From contig DFXW01000041.1 of NCBI GenBank assembly GCA_002382495.1, positions 27,464 to 91,463 on the forward strand: DNA of 64,000 nt, written 5' to 3'. A model generated the notes under the pieces. It had not been told where the DNA came from. It saw nothing but the letters and a program-made list of their open reading frames with translations, and did not search any database. The position numbers and the translations under genes were made by a program. Shown piece by piece: positions 1-8,047 of this stretch; positions within the stretch are counted from its first letter, which is position 1, and every line of letters begins with the position of its first letter. The DNA is from Flavobacterium sp. UBA4098 (lineage in GTDB: Bacteria; Bacteroidota; Bacteroidia; Flavobacteriales; Flavobacteriaceae).

Positions 1-863
1 TCATTAGGTCCTTTTGCCACGTCGTGAATGTACTCTTTGTCGGCTGCCCAAGTAAAATCGTGTACCATTGGAGCCACAAAATGCCAAGTTAGGGTTTTGT
101 TTTTCTTCGGATGAACTACCGTAATTCCTGCATCTTGGTAACCGTGACCAATTTCGTTTTTGTTTTGTAAATAGCCCGAACCACCTAAAATATAGTTAGA
201 ATCAATGTTTATTTTTACATCAAAGTTACCCCAAACACCATGAAATTCTCTGGCGATATAAGGATCAGCGTGCCAACCCTCAAAATCGAATTCGGCTAAT
301 TTTGGATACCATTGAGCCATAGACAATTCCACCCCTTCGGCGTTATTTCTTCCTGAACGGCGAATTTGAATCGGGACTTGACCGTCAAAATCCAAACTAA
401 AAGTCGTTTTAGAATTGGGTAAAATTGGCTTAGCCAAAGTCACTTCTAATACTGTTCCTAATTCTTTTGCAATGGCAGCTTGCCCGTCTTGCTTGAAATT
501 AGATATATGCAAATATCCAATTTCATTCGGTTTTAGGTTTTTGATGCGGCTCTCTTTCACTTCGGTTTCACCTACTTTGACTTTGTGCACCATTCTTCCA
601 TCTGGATCTTTAATACTTTGGATACGCGCATCCATTTCGCTTCCTGGCTGAAATGCATTGTTGTACAAATGGTAATACACTTTTCGCAAGGTGTCTGGCG
701 AATTATTAGTGTATACCAATTCTTGTTTTCCTTTGTATTGATAGGTTTTGACATCCATTTTTACGTCCATTTTATAATCGACATGTTGTTGCCAATAGGA
801 AGTGTTTTGTGCGATTCCAGTTACTCCAAAAGAAAAAGCAGCGATTAAAAAGAGATTCTTCAT
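1..863 (-). CDS. M1-type metallopeptidase, N-terminal part (runs off left edge)
   Basis: The minus-strand frame is open from an ATG at 863 to base 1, giving 287 codons with no stop, so the C-terminal part lies outside the window. It opens with a signal peptide (MKNLFLIAAFSFGVTGIAQ, about 19 residues). The next segment (WQQHVDYKMDVKMDVKTYQY, then LVYTNNSPDTL) has the beta-sandwich look of the N-terminal domain of Bacteroidota M1 aminopeptidase-like proteins. A later GSGYLQNKNEIGHGY stretch leads towards the catalytic domain. The zinc motif HExxH would lie beyond the edge and is not seen. It would act in the periplasm or at the outer membrane as a peptidase, which is inference from family resemblance. 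The gene starts just after the terminator of the upstream protease gene, so it is probably its own transcription unit. Confidence 0.75.
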   Translation of the reverse strand, partial: MKNLFLIAAFSFGVTGIAQNTSYWQQHVDYKMDVKMDVKTYQYKGKQELVYTNNSPDTLRKVYYHLYNNAFQPGSEMDARIQSIKDPDGRMVHKVKVGETEVKESRIKNLKPNEIGYLHISNFKQDGQAAIAKELGTVLEVTLAKPILPNSKTTFSLDFDGQVPIQIRRSGRNNAEGVELSMAQWYPKLAEFDFEGWHADPYIAREFHGVWGNFDVKINIDSNYILGGSGYLQNKNEIGHGYQDAGITVVHPKKNKTLTWHFVAPMVHDFTWAADKEYIHDVAKGPN

Positions 864-870
864 GGTATAA

Positions 871-899
871 AATAAAAAAGGAAGGGCTTATACCCTTCC
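871..899 (-). terminator. Rho-independent terminator of the S8 protease gene
   Basis: A perfect 7-bp stem (880-886 with 893-899, GGAAGGG/CCCTTCC) with a six-base loop is followed on the minus strand by a T-rich run (879-871). It sits 20 bases past the stop of the minus-strand protease and ends 7 bases before the start of the next minus-strand gene. Confidence 0.8.
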
Positions 900-919
900 G
901 TGTTAGTTTTGTTTTCGAA

Positions 920-2500
920 TTATTTTTTTGACATTTTTTCAGCCATTTGTAAAGCGTTATAGGCATTTACAATTTTCCCTGATTTAGAAAGCGCTGAAAA
1001 CGGACGTGTATCTGCTGGTTTTCCACCCACAATAACCTCGCTCTCAATAGCAACTCCAGAATCCATTAAAATATGTTTTACTTGTTTAGCTGATAATTTT
1101 GGATAATAAGAACGGATCAAAGCAGCTACTCCAGCCACGTTTGGCGAAGCCATTGAGGTTCCTTGTAAAAAGCTGTAGGTGTTTTTTGGAGTGGTAGCAT
1201 AGATTTTTACACCTGGAGCAAAAACATCTACGTTGATTTTTCCAATATTAGAAAAACGAGCTACTAATTTATTTCCGTTTTCAAAGTTCAAGGCACCCAC
1301 AGTAATCATGTTGTCAGCAAATTCAGTTACTTTATCGTCTGAATCATTTGGAAAATTATCATTGTAATCAATGTCTTTGGCATCATTTCCAGCAGCGTGA
1401 ACAATTAATACGTCTTTCTTTTCAGCATATTTAATGGCATCGTACACCCATTGTTTTTGTGGAGAAAATGGTTTTCCAAAACTTCCGTTGATTACTTTCG
1501 CTCCATTATCTACAGCATAACGAATTCCCAAAGCAATGTCTTTATCGTATTCGTCACCATCTGGAACAGCACGCACAGTTAAAATTTGAACATTAGAAGC
1601 AATTCCGTCTCCACCGATATTGTTATTTCTAACTTGAGCCACAATTCCCGCAACGTGAGTTCCATGACGCGCCTCTTCTTTATCTGGACCAATAACATTG
1701 TTGTTTCCATACTTAATATTGGTAATGTCATTTGGATTATCACCTAATACTTTACGGTAATTGGTTTTAAGATTGTCTCCATTTAACAAAGCTAGGAAAC
1801 CGTCCAATTGTTTTTGAACAACATCTTTCAGTTCCGACATTGGCATTTTATAAGATAAGATGCGTTGCATATCAGCTTTGCTTTTTAATACAGCAGCATC
1901 TTCAGATGTTATCGCGTTAACTTCTTCAACAGTATAGCTTGTTTTTCCTAAAACTTTACCAATTACAACCTGACTTTCGGCAAGCGTCACTAACATTTGT
2001 TCCAAGCGCGCTTTTCCTTGAGCAGCTTCAGCTACTTTTTTATCGTTCATTGCTTTAGCGGCCAAATAAGTTTTTTCATCCACCAAAGATTTGTCTTTGA
2101 TAATACGTTCGTATTCTACATTTTCTTTTGTGATGTCTCCAAGAAAGTTCCATCCATGAATATCATCGATGTACCCGTTTTTATCATCGTCAATTCCGTT
2201 TCCGGCAATCTCTTTTTTATTGGTCCACACTACTGATTTTAAGTCGTCGTGTTCAATATCTACACCCGAATCAACAATCCCTACAATAACCGGAACTCCT
2301 TTTTTGCCTTTCAACAATTCGGCATAGGCTTTATCTACGCTCATTCCTGGAATAGTGTCTTTGGCTAAATCCAAATGACTCCATCGGTTCAATTCAGTTT
2401 CTGTAAGTTTTGCTTTTTTAGTAAGCGTTTGTGCTGTTGTCGTAAATGACAAACCAGCCATCACAACAAGTGATAATAGAGAAATATTTATTTTTTTCAT
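920..2500 (-). CDS. Secreted S8 (subtilisin-like) serine peptidase
   Basis: 526 residues. An N-terminal signal peptide ends near residue 23 (TTAQ). The catalytic triad is visible: Asp77 in VGIVDSGVD, His279 in RHGTHVAGI and Ser449 in GTSMASPNVAG. The oxyanion Asn is in HAAGN near 372. About 200 residues separate the Asp and His motifs, much more than in subtilisin. That insert (about 125-265) is rich in Lys, Glu and Ala and predicted helical, as in a flavobacterial subgroup of S8 peptidases. No T9SS C-terminal domain follows the protease domain, so the product is probably periplasmic. It is preceded by a candidate promoter with a palindrome and followed by a hairpin terminator. The substrate is unknown. 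Confidence 0.9.
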   Translation of the reverse strand: MKKINISLLSLVVMAGLSFTTTAQTLTKKAKLTETELNRWSHLDLAKDTIPGMSVDKAYAELLKGKKGVPVIVGIVDSGVDIEHDDLKSVVWTNKKEIAGNGIDDDKNGYIDDIHGWNFLGDITKENVEYERIIKDKSLVDEKTYLAAKAMNDKKVAEAAQGKARLEQMLVTLAESQVVIGKVLGKTSYTVEEVNAITSEDAAVLKSKADMQRILSYKMPMSELKDVVQKQLDGFLALLNGDNLKTNYRKVLGDNPNDITNIKYGNNNVIGPDKEEARHGTHVAGIVAQVRNNNIGGDGIASNVQILTVRAVPDGDEYDKDIALGIRYAVDNGAKVINGSFGKPFSPQKQWVYDAIKYAEKKDVLIVHAAGNDAKDIDYNDNFPNDSDDKVTEFADNMITVGALNFENGNKLVARFSNIGKINVDVFAPGVKIYATTPKNTYSFLQGTSMASPNVAGVAALIRSYYPKLSAKQVKHILMDSGVAIESEVIVGGKPADTRPFSALSKSGKIVNAYNALQMAEKMSKK

Positions 2501-2523
2501 CGAATTGGTTTTTAATGATTATT

Positions 2524-2564
2524 CAAAAATACTTTTATTTTGGGCAATTAATCGTAACGATTAA
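2524..2564 (-). promoter_or_regulatory. Candidate promoter with overlapping palindrome upstream of the S8 protease
   Basis: On the minus strand, 2531-2524 reads TATTTTTG, matching the Bacteroidota -7 box TAnnTTTG, 24 bases before the ATG. Where the -33 box should be lies a perfect inverted repeat TTAATCG-TAA-CGATTAA (2548-2564). No clear TTTG is present at the right distance. The palindrome may be an operator; this is inference from its position. Confidence 0.4.
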
Positions 2565-2566
2565 CT

Positions 2567-3427
2567 TTATTTTAATATTTCGTCAGCAGAAAACGCATCT
2601 TTTAGGCGCACCCCTCTTTCTGTTTTTTCCACCCTAATGATTTCATTATGTGCGTCGTGTTGCAAGAACAAATAGTAATTGTTTTCGGCTGCAGAGTTCA
2701 TAAACGTTGTTTTTTCAGGCATAGTTAACAATGGGCGTGTGTCATAGCCCATAACATAAGGAATCGGAATGTGTCCGGCTGTCGCTAATAAATCAGCACA
2801 GAAAACAATAGTTTTGTCTTGGTATTGGATGTGTGGAATCATCTGTTTTTCGGTATGACCATCTACAAATAGAATTCCAAAACCCAATTCAGATTTTACT
2901 AAATAGTCGTCTTCTGGTCTTTGTACAAATCGAAGTTGTCCGCTCTCTTGCATGGGAATAATATTCTCTTTCAAGAAAGAGGCTTTTTCTCTCACATTGG
3001 GTTCGGTAGCCCATTGCCAATGGTTTTCATTGCTCCAAAAAACAGCATTTTTAAATGCAGGTTCGTAGCCAGTTCGGTCTTTGTTCCATTGAATGCTTCC
3101 TCCACAATGATCAAAATGCAAATGCGTCATAAAAACGTCGGTAATATCATCTCGGTGAAATCCATATTTTGCTAGGGATTTATCCAAAGAATGGCTTCCC
3201 CAAAGGGAATAATACCCAAAAAACTTATCGGATTGTTTGTTGCCCATTCCGGTGTCGATCAAAATCAACCGATTCCCATCTTCAATTAATAAACAGCGGG
3301 CGGCAATATCAATCAAATTGTTGTCATCTGCCGGATTGGTTTTGTTCCAAATGGACTTGGGCACCACGCCAAACATAGCGCCGCCATCGAGTTTAAAATT
3401 GCCAGTTTCTATAGGGTATAATTTCAT
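2567..3427 (-). CDS. Metallo-beta-lactamase-fold hydrolase
   Basis: 286 residues with the binuclear zinc signature HLHFDH (His102, His104, Asp106, His107), a preceding DTG (58-60) and later ligands in GHT and FCADL contexts. There is no signal peptide, so it is cytosolic. The overall order resembles the YtnP/AHL-lactonase-like branch of the superfamily, in which the substrate is often a lactone, but specificity cannot be read from sequence. It lies upstream of the S8 protease on the same strand, separated by 66 bases that carry a promoter-like site, so co-transcription is possible but not required. Its ATG lies 174 bases from the divergently read sufA-like gene. Confidence 0.85.
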   Translation of the reverse strand: MKLYPIETGNFKLDGGAMFGVVPKSIWNKTNPADDNNLIDIAARCLLIEDGNRLILIDTGMGNKQSDKFFGYYSLWGSHSLDKSLAKYGFHRDDITDVFMTHLHFDHCGGSIQWNKDRTGYEPAFKNAVFWSNENHWQWATEPNVREKASFLKENIIPMQESGQLRFVQRPEDDYLVKSELGFGILFVDGHTEKQMIPHIQYQDKTIVFCADLLATAGHIPIPYVMGYDTRPLLTMPEKTTFMNSAAENNYYLFLQHDAHNEIIRVEKTERGVRLKDAFSADEILK

Positions 3428-3553
3428 CGATTTTTGAATTAAAACAGCTGCAAATTACTAAATAGTTTGATTCCAATTCTTGAAATCAATTTTTTCTATA
3501 CTAAGATTAGTTATAAAAATTTGAATGCGCATGGCATTTACTTTAAAAGGTAT

Positions 3554-3561
3554 TATCTTTG
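3554..3561 (+). promoter_or_regulatory. -7 box of the suf operon promoter
   Basis: TATCTTTG matches TAnnTTTG, 40 bases upstream of the sufA-like ATG. The -33 element is weak: no TTTG lies 17-21 bases upstream. Confidence 0.5.
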
Positions 3562-3601
3562 CGCTTTATTTAGAAAAAATAAAAATAACAAAATTCAACA
3601 C

Positions 3602-3931
3602 ATGATTAAAGTTTCAGATACTGCCAGTAAAAAGATCATCGACATGATGAACGAAGACGGCTTTGATGCTGCCCAAGATTACGTTCGTGTGGGCGTGAAA
3701 AGCGGTGGTTGTTCGGGCTTGTCGTATGAATTGAAATTCGACAAAGAACTTACCGAAAACGACAAAGTTTTTGAAGACAATAATGTAAAAATTGCCGTAG
3801 AGAAAAAATCATTTTTGTACTTAGCAGGAACGGTTTTAGAATTTTCGGGCGGTTTAAACGGAAAAGGATTTGTGTTTAACAATCCGAACGCAAGTAGAAC
3901 TTGTGGATGCGGAGAATCTTTTTCTTTATAA
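3602..3931 (+). CDS. A-type iron-sulfur carrier (HesB/IscA/SufA family)
   Basis: 109 residues when started at the ATG at 3602. An upstream in-frame start at 3467 would add 45 residues that run through the promoter and look non-coding. The three conserved cysteines of A-type carriers are present: Cys37 in SGGCSGL, then Cys101 and Cys103 in the C-terminal CGCGESF. The family accepts Fe-S clusters from the SufBCD scaffold and passes them to apoproteins. It is first in the suf cluster, 49 bases before sufB, with two small hairpins between the two. Cytosolic. Confidence 0.93.
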   Translation: MIKVSDTASKKIIDMMNEDGFDAAQDYVRVGVKSGGCSGLSYELKFDKELTENDKVFEDNNVKIAVEKKSFLYLAGTVLEFSGGLNGKGFVFNNPNASRTCGCGESFSL

Positions 3932-3965
3932 AAACCCCTCAAGGGTTTCAACCCAAACAAGGGTT
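3932..3965 (+). other. Two small hairpins in the sufA-sufB spacer
   Basis: AAACCC/GGGTTT (3932-3937 with 3943-3948) and AACCC/GGGTT (3950-3954 with 3961-3965) follow directly on the stop codon. No T tract follows, so termination is unlikely. They could stabilise or separate mRNA segments, or simply reflect a local direct repeat. Confidence 0.3.
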
Positions 3966-3980
3966 AAACGATAAAAAATT

Positions 3981-5429
3981 ATGAGTAAATATACTGAAGA
4001 CGATTTAAAAATCGAACTCGAAAACAAGGAGTACGAGTACGGATTTTATACTGAACTTGATTCGGAAACTTTTCCGATCGGTTTAAATGAAGATATCGTT
4101 CGTGCTATTTCTAAGAAAAAAGAAGAGCCGCAATGGATGACCGATTGGCGTATCGAGGCTTTTCGTGCTTGGGAACAAATGATCGAACCTGAATGGGCCA
4201 ATGTACATTATGAAAAACCTGACTTTCAAGCGATTTCGTATTATTCGGCACCCAAAAAAGCAGATCCAAACAAAACATTGGACGATGTAGATCCAGAATT
4301 ATTGGCGATGTACAAAAAGCTAGGCATCTCAGTCGACGAACAAAAAATGATGAACAATGTCGCCATGGATATTGTAGTAGACTCTGTTTCAGTTGCTACC
4401 ACTTTCAAGAAAACATTGGCCGAAAAAGGCATCATATTCATGAGTATTTCTGAAGCGATTCGCGAATACCCGGACTTGGTTCAAAAATATTTAGGCACAA
4501 TAGTTCCGCAAAAAGATAATTATTATGCCGCGTTGAATTCGGCTGTATTTTCAGACGGCTCGTTCTGCTACATTCCGAAAGGTGTGAAATGTCCAATGGA
4601 ATTGTCTACCTATTTCCGAATCAATCAAGCCGGAACAGGACAATTTGAAAGAACATTGCTAATTGCTGACGAAGGAAGTTATGTGAGTTACTTGGAAGGA
4701 TGTACGGCACCAAGTCGTGACGAAAATCAACTGCACGCAGCGGTAGTTGAATTAATTGCCATGGAAGATGCTGAGATCAAATATTCTACCGTTCAAAATT
4801 GGTATCCTGGAAATAAAGAAGGTAAAGGAGGGGTGTATAATTTTGTGACTAAAAGAGGTTTGTGCGAGAAAAACGCTAAAATTTCATGGACACAAGTAGA
4901 AACCGGTTCGGCAGTAACCTGGAAATATCCTTCTGTAGTTTTAAAAGGCGACAATTCGGTAGGCGAATTTTATTCGATAGCTGTTACCAATAATTTCCAA
5001 CAAGCTGATACCGGAACCAAGATGATCCATCTAGGTAAAAACACCAAATCGACAATTATTTCCAAAGGAATCTCGGCTGGTAAATCACAAAACAGTTACC
5101 GCGGATTGGTTCAAATTAGCCCTAGAGCTGATAATGCGCGTAACTTTTCTCAATGCGATTCATTGTTGATGGGAAATAGTTGTGGCGCACATACTTTTCC
5201 ATATATCGAAAGTAAAAACCCAACCGCTAAAATAGAACACGAAGCGACGACCAGTAAAATTGGCGAAGACCAAGTATTTTATTGCAATCAACGTGGAATT
5301 CCAACAGAGAAAGCCATTGCGCTAATCGTAAACGGATTTAGTAAAGACGTGTTGAACAAGTTGCCAATGGAATTTGCTGTTGAAGCACAAAAATTACTAG
5401 AAATTTCGCTTGAAGGAAGCGTAGGATAA
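3981..5429 (+). CDS. sufB: Fe-S cluster assembly scaffold subunit SufB
   Basis: 482 residues, normal for SufB. The C-terminal half carries the SufB/SufD beta-helix core (about 140-455). The conserved blocks include [17 protein letters not shown], the YLEGCTAP Cys region and the C-terminal [13 protein letters not shown], with an [10 protein letters not shown] stretch. With SufC and SufD it forms the cytosolic SufBC2D scaffold that builds clusters from SufS-derived sulfur. Its stop codon is the first base triplet of an inverted-repeat arm that frames the next, unrelated gene. Confidence 0.97.
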   Translation: MSKYTEDDLKIELENKEYEYGFYTELDSETFPIGLNEDIVRAISKKKEEPQWMTDWRIEAFRAWEQMIEPEWANVHYEKPDFQAISYYSAPKKADPNKTLDDVDPELLAMYKKLGISVDEQKMMNNVAMDIVVDSVSVATTFKKTLAEKGIIFMSISEAIREYPDLVQKYLGTIVPQKDNYYAALNSAVFSDGSFCYIPKGVKCPMELSTYFRINQAGTGQFERTLLIADEGSYVSYLEGCTAPSRDENQLHAAVVELIAMEDAEIKYSTVQNWYPGNKEGKGGVYNFVTKRGLCEKNAKISWTQVETGSAVTWKYPSVVLKGDNSVGEFYSIAVTNNFQQADTGTKMIHLGKNTKSTIISKGISAGKSQNSYRGLVQISPRADNARNFSQCDSLLMGNSCGAHTFPYIESKNPTAKIEHEATTSKIGEDQVFYCNQRGIPTEKAIALIVNGFSKDVLNKLPMEFAVEAQKLLEISLEGSVG

Positions 5430-5464
5430 TTTGAAAATGGAATAATTTGAAAATTTGAAAATGG
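5427..5464 (+). repeat. Left inverted-repeat arm framing the four-helix-bundle gene
   Basis: This 38-base arm runs from the sufB stop codon to the ATG of the four-helix-bundle gene. It contains reiterated TTTGAAAAT units. It matches the reverse complement of 5814-5851 at 28 of 38 positions, so the two ends could pair in RNA. Confidence 0.6.
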
Positions 5465-5808
5465 AAGCAAAAGAGAACGTAATTATTAAACTAACTTTTC
5501 AGTTTGCTTTAGATATTATAAAATATTCTGAAGCTTTACAGGAGGGAAAAAAGTTTGTAATTGCAAATCAACTTCTAAAGTCAGGAACATCAATTGGAGC
5601 CAATATTAGAGAAGCTCAAAATGCAGAAAGCAAAGCTGATTTTATACATAAATTTAAAATTGCAGCGAAAGAAATAGAAGAAACAATTTATTGGTTAGAA
5701 CTCTGTAAATTTTCAAATAATTATCCCAATGTGGACGATTTAATTGAACAAGTTAATAATATATCAAGAATAGTAAATAAAATAATAATTACATCTAAAC
5801 AACAGTAA
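5461..5808 (+). CDS. Four-helix-bundle protein (23S rRNA intervening-sequence / S23 family)
   Basis: 115 residues from the ATG at 5461, which lies inside the left repeat arm. The sequence shows the family pattern: an N-terminal helix (LTFQFALDIIKYSEAL), then IANQLLKSGTSIGANIREAQ, then KADFIHKFKIAAKEIEETIYW, and a last helix. Members are best known from intervening sequences in bacterial 23S rRNA and as Avd partners in diversity-generating retroelements. No reverse transcriptase or variable repeat is seen here. It sits between sufB and sufC and is not a known SUF component. Both flanks are complementary AT-rich arms, which suggests an insertion. Its function is unknown. Base use is more AT-rich than in sufB and sufC. 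Confidence 0.88.
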   Translation: MEAKENVIIKLTFQFALDIIKYSEALQEGKKFVIANQLLKSGTSIGANIREAQNAESKADFIHKFKIAAKEIEETIYWLELCKFSNNYPNVDDLIEQVNNISRIVNKIIITSKQQ

Positions 5809-5813
5809 TTTAG

Positions 5814-5851
5814 GAATTCCCAAATTTCCAAATTAACTAATTTCCAAATTA
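5814..5851 (+). repeat. Right inverted-repeat arm framing the four-helix-bundle gene
   Basis: This arm runs from 5 bases after the four-helix-bundle stop to 3 bases before the sufC ATG. It contains reiterated TTTCCAAATT units and is the imperfect reverse complement of 5427-5464. Confidence 0.6.
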
Positions 5852-5854
5852 ATT

Positions 5855-6604
5855 ATGTTACAAATAAAGAATTTACACGCTTCAATCGGCGATAAAGAAA
5901 TATTAAAAGGAATCAATCTTGAAGTAAAAGCAGGAGAAGTACACGCAATTATGGGACCTAACGGTGCCGGAAAATCCACTTTATCTTCTATCATTGCTGG
6001 TAACGAAAATTACGAAGTAACCGAAGGTGAAATTGTTTTGGCGGGTGAAGATTTAGCCGATTTAGCTCCGGAAGAAAGAGCGCACAAAGGCGTATTCTTG
6101 TCGTTCCAATATCCAGTAGAAATTCCGGGAGTTTCGGTAACCAATTTCATCAAAACAGCCATCAATGAAAAACGCAAAGCTAACGGTCAAGACGAAATGC
6201 CCGCTAACGAAATGTTGAAATTGATTCGTGAAAAATCAGAATTGTTAGAAATGGACAGAAAGTTTTTGTCACGTTCTTTGAACGAAGGTTTTTCGGGTGG
6301 AGAAAAGAAACGTAACGAGATTTTTCAAATGGCGATGTTGGAACCCAAAATTGCTATTTTGGACGAAACCGATTCAGGCTTGGATATCGATGCCTTACGA
6401 ATTGTTGCTAATGGGGTTAACAAATTGAAAAACGAAAACAACGCTGTTTTAGTGATTACGCACTACCAACGTTTGTTAGACTATATTGTTCCTGATTTTG
6501 TTCACGTATTGATGGATGGAAAAATCGTAAAATCAGGTACTGCAGCTTTGGCTTTAGAACTAGAAGAAAAAGGATACGACTGGATTAAGGAAGAATTAGT
6601 TTAA
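5855..6604 (+). CDS. sufC: Fe-S cluster assembly ATPase SufC
   Basis: 249 residues. ABC-type ATPase with Walker [10 protein letters not shown] (34-42), the SufC form of the signature ([13 protein letters not shown]), Walker B with D-loop ([13 protein letters not shown]) and a switch His in VITHYQ. It supplies ATP-driven conformational change to the SufBC2D scaffold; no membrane partner is needed. It follows the right arm of the inserted element by 3 bases and is 40 bases ahead of sufD. Confidence 0.97.
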   Translation: MLQIKNLHASIGDKEILKGINLEVKAGEVHAIMGPNGAGKSTLSSIIAGNENYEVTEGEIVLAGEDLADLAPEERAHKGVFLSFQYPVEIPGVSVTNFIKTAINEKRKANGQDEMPANEMLKLIREKSELLEMDRKFLSRSLNEGFSGGEKKRNEIFQMAMLEPKIAILDETDSGLDIDALRIVANGVNKLKNENNAVLVITHYQRLLDYIVPDFVHVLMDGKIVKSGTAALALELEEKGYDWIKEELV

Positions 6605-6644
6605 ACTATTTTTTGGTTTCCGTTTCCCAACGGACGACCGACAA

Positions 6645-7976
6645 ATGACAACCAAAAAAATGGAATTAAAAGAAAAATTACTATCGTCTTTTATGGCTTT
6701 TGAAGCGCGAGTGGATGTTCAAACCGAACTTCACGACTTGCGCACAGCGGCTATAAAAAACTTTGAACATAAAGGTTTCCCAACCAAGAAAGACGAAGCG
6801 TGGAAATATACTTCGCTAAACACCATTCTAAAAAAAGACTTTAGTGTATTCCCTAAAAATGAAGCTACTATTGAATTCAAAGACGTAAAAAAATACTTTT
6901 TACACGAAATTGACACTCACAAAGTTGTCTTTATTGACGGCGTTTTTGCTTCAAATTTATCTTCTACCACACACGACGGAATTGATGTTTGTTTGATGTC
7001 TTCGGCATTGACTAAACCCAAATACAAAATGGTGATTGATACGTATTTCAATCAAATTGCAAACAAAGACGAAAGTTTGACTTCTTTGAATACGGCTTTC
7101 GCCAATGAAGGAGCGTATATCAACATTCCAAAAAGCAAAGTGGCCGATAAACCGATTGAGATTATGTATTTCTCTACCGGTTCAGAAGCAGCGCTTTTGG
7201 TTCAGCCAAGAAACTTGGTGATTGTAGGCGAAAATTCGCATGTACAAATCATTGAAAGACACCAATGTTTGAATGAAAATGCGGTACTGACCAATTCGGT
7301 TACCGAGATTTTTGCCCAAAAAAGAGCGATTGTGGATTATTACAAAATCCAAAACGACGCATTGGAAGCCAACTTGATTGACAACACTTACGTGTCTCAA
7401 AAACAAGAAAGCCACGTTTCGGTACAAACTTTTTCTTTTGGAGGAAACTTGACTCGAAACAATTTGAACTTTTATCATTTTGGTGAACGCTTGACAAGTA
7501 CTTTAAACGGAATTACGATTATTGGCGACAAGCAACATGTAGATCATTATACTTTGGTACACCACGCACAACCAAATTGCGAAAGTTTCCAAGATTACAA
7601 AGGCATCTTTTCTGATCGTTCGACAGGGGTGTTTAACGGAAAAGTATATGTAGAAAAAGAAGCGCAAAAAACGAATGCTTTCCAAAAAAGCAATAACATT
7701 TTATTGAGCGACAAGGCCACAATTAATGCCAAACCACAATTAGAAATTTTTGCTGATGATGTGAAATGTTCTCACGGATGTACAGTGGGTCAATTGGACG
7801 AAACCGCTTTATTTTATATGCAACAACGCGGTATTCCAAAGAAAGAAGCCAAAGCCTTATTGATGTATGCGTTTTCTAATGCCGTAATTGAAAACATCAA
7901 AATTCCGGAATTGAAAAACCGAATCACCGCTATTATTGCTACTAAATTAGGAGTGAAATTAGGATTTGATTTATAG
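6645..7976 (+). CDS. sufD: Fe-S cluster assembly subunit SufD
   Basis: 443 residues, usual for SufD. It has the N-terminal helical domain (KDEAWKYTSLN motif near 47-57) followed by the beta-helix core and the C-terminal SufB/SufD block with SHGCTVGQLDE and QRGIPKKEAKALL. A second ATG at 6660 could be the true start (438 residues). It is the structural partner of SufB in the SufBC2D scaffold. A strong hairpin terminator follows 34 bases after the stop, so sufABCD forms one unit separate from sufS. Confidence 0.96.
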   Translation: MTTKKMELKEKLLSSFMAFEARVDVQTELHDLRTAAIKNFEHKGFPTKKDEAWKYTSLNTILKKDFSVFPKNEATIEFKDVKKYFLHEIDTHKVVFIDGVFASNLSSTTHDGIDVCLMSSALTKPKYKMVIDTYFNQIANKDESLTSLNTAFANEGAYINIPKSKVADKPIEIMYFSTGSEAALLVQPRNLVIVGENSHVQIIERHQCLNENAVLTNSVTEIFAQKRAIVDYYKIQNDALEANLIDNTYVSQKQESHVSVQTFSFGGNLTRNNLNFYHFGERLTSTLNGITIIGDKQHVDHYTLVHHAQPNCESFQDYKGIFSDRSTGVFNGKVYVEKEAQKTNAFQKSNNILLSDKATINAKPQLEIFADDVKCSHGCTVGQLDETALFYMQQRGIPKKEAKALLMYAFSNAVIENIKIPELKNRITAIIATKLGVKLGFDL

Positions 7977-8010
7977 ACGTTACACGTAATGAACTTATCT
8001 CATAATTACA

Positions 8011-8047
8011 AAGAGCGCAAAGGATTTACTTTGCGCTCTTTTTTATT
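8011..8047 (+). terminator. Terminator of the sufABCD unit
   Basis: A perfect 12-bp stem (8011-8022 with 8029-8040, AAGAGCGCAAAG/CTTTGCGCTCTT) with a six-base loop is followed by a T-rich tract. It lies directly against the stop codon of the convergent serine hydrolase gene and may act in both directions, though the minus side lacks a good T run. Confidence 0.9.

Noticed and set aside
3467..3601. N-terminal extension of the sufA-like gene
   Set aside because: The 45 codons contain the promoter -7 box and are not part of the A-type carrier domain.
5461..5808. Annotation of the four-helix-bundle gene as ribosomal protein S23 or as an Avd retroelement partner
   Set aside because: The family is not a true ribosomal protein, and no reverse transcriptase or variable/template repeat is near.
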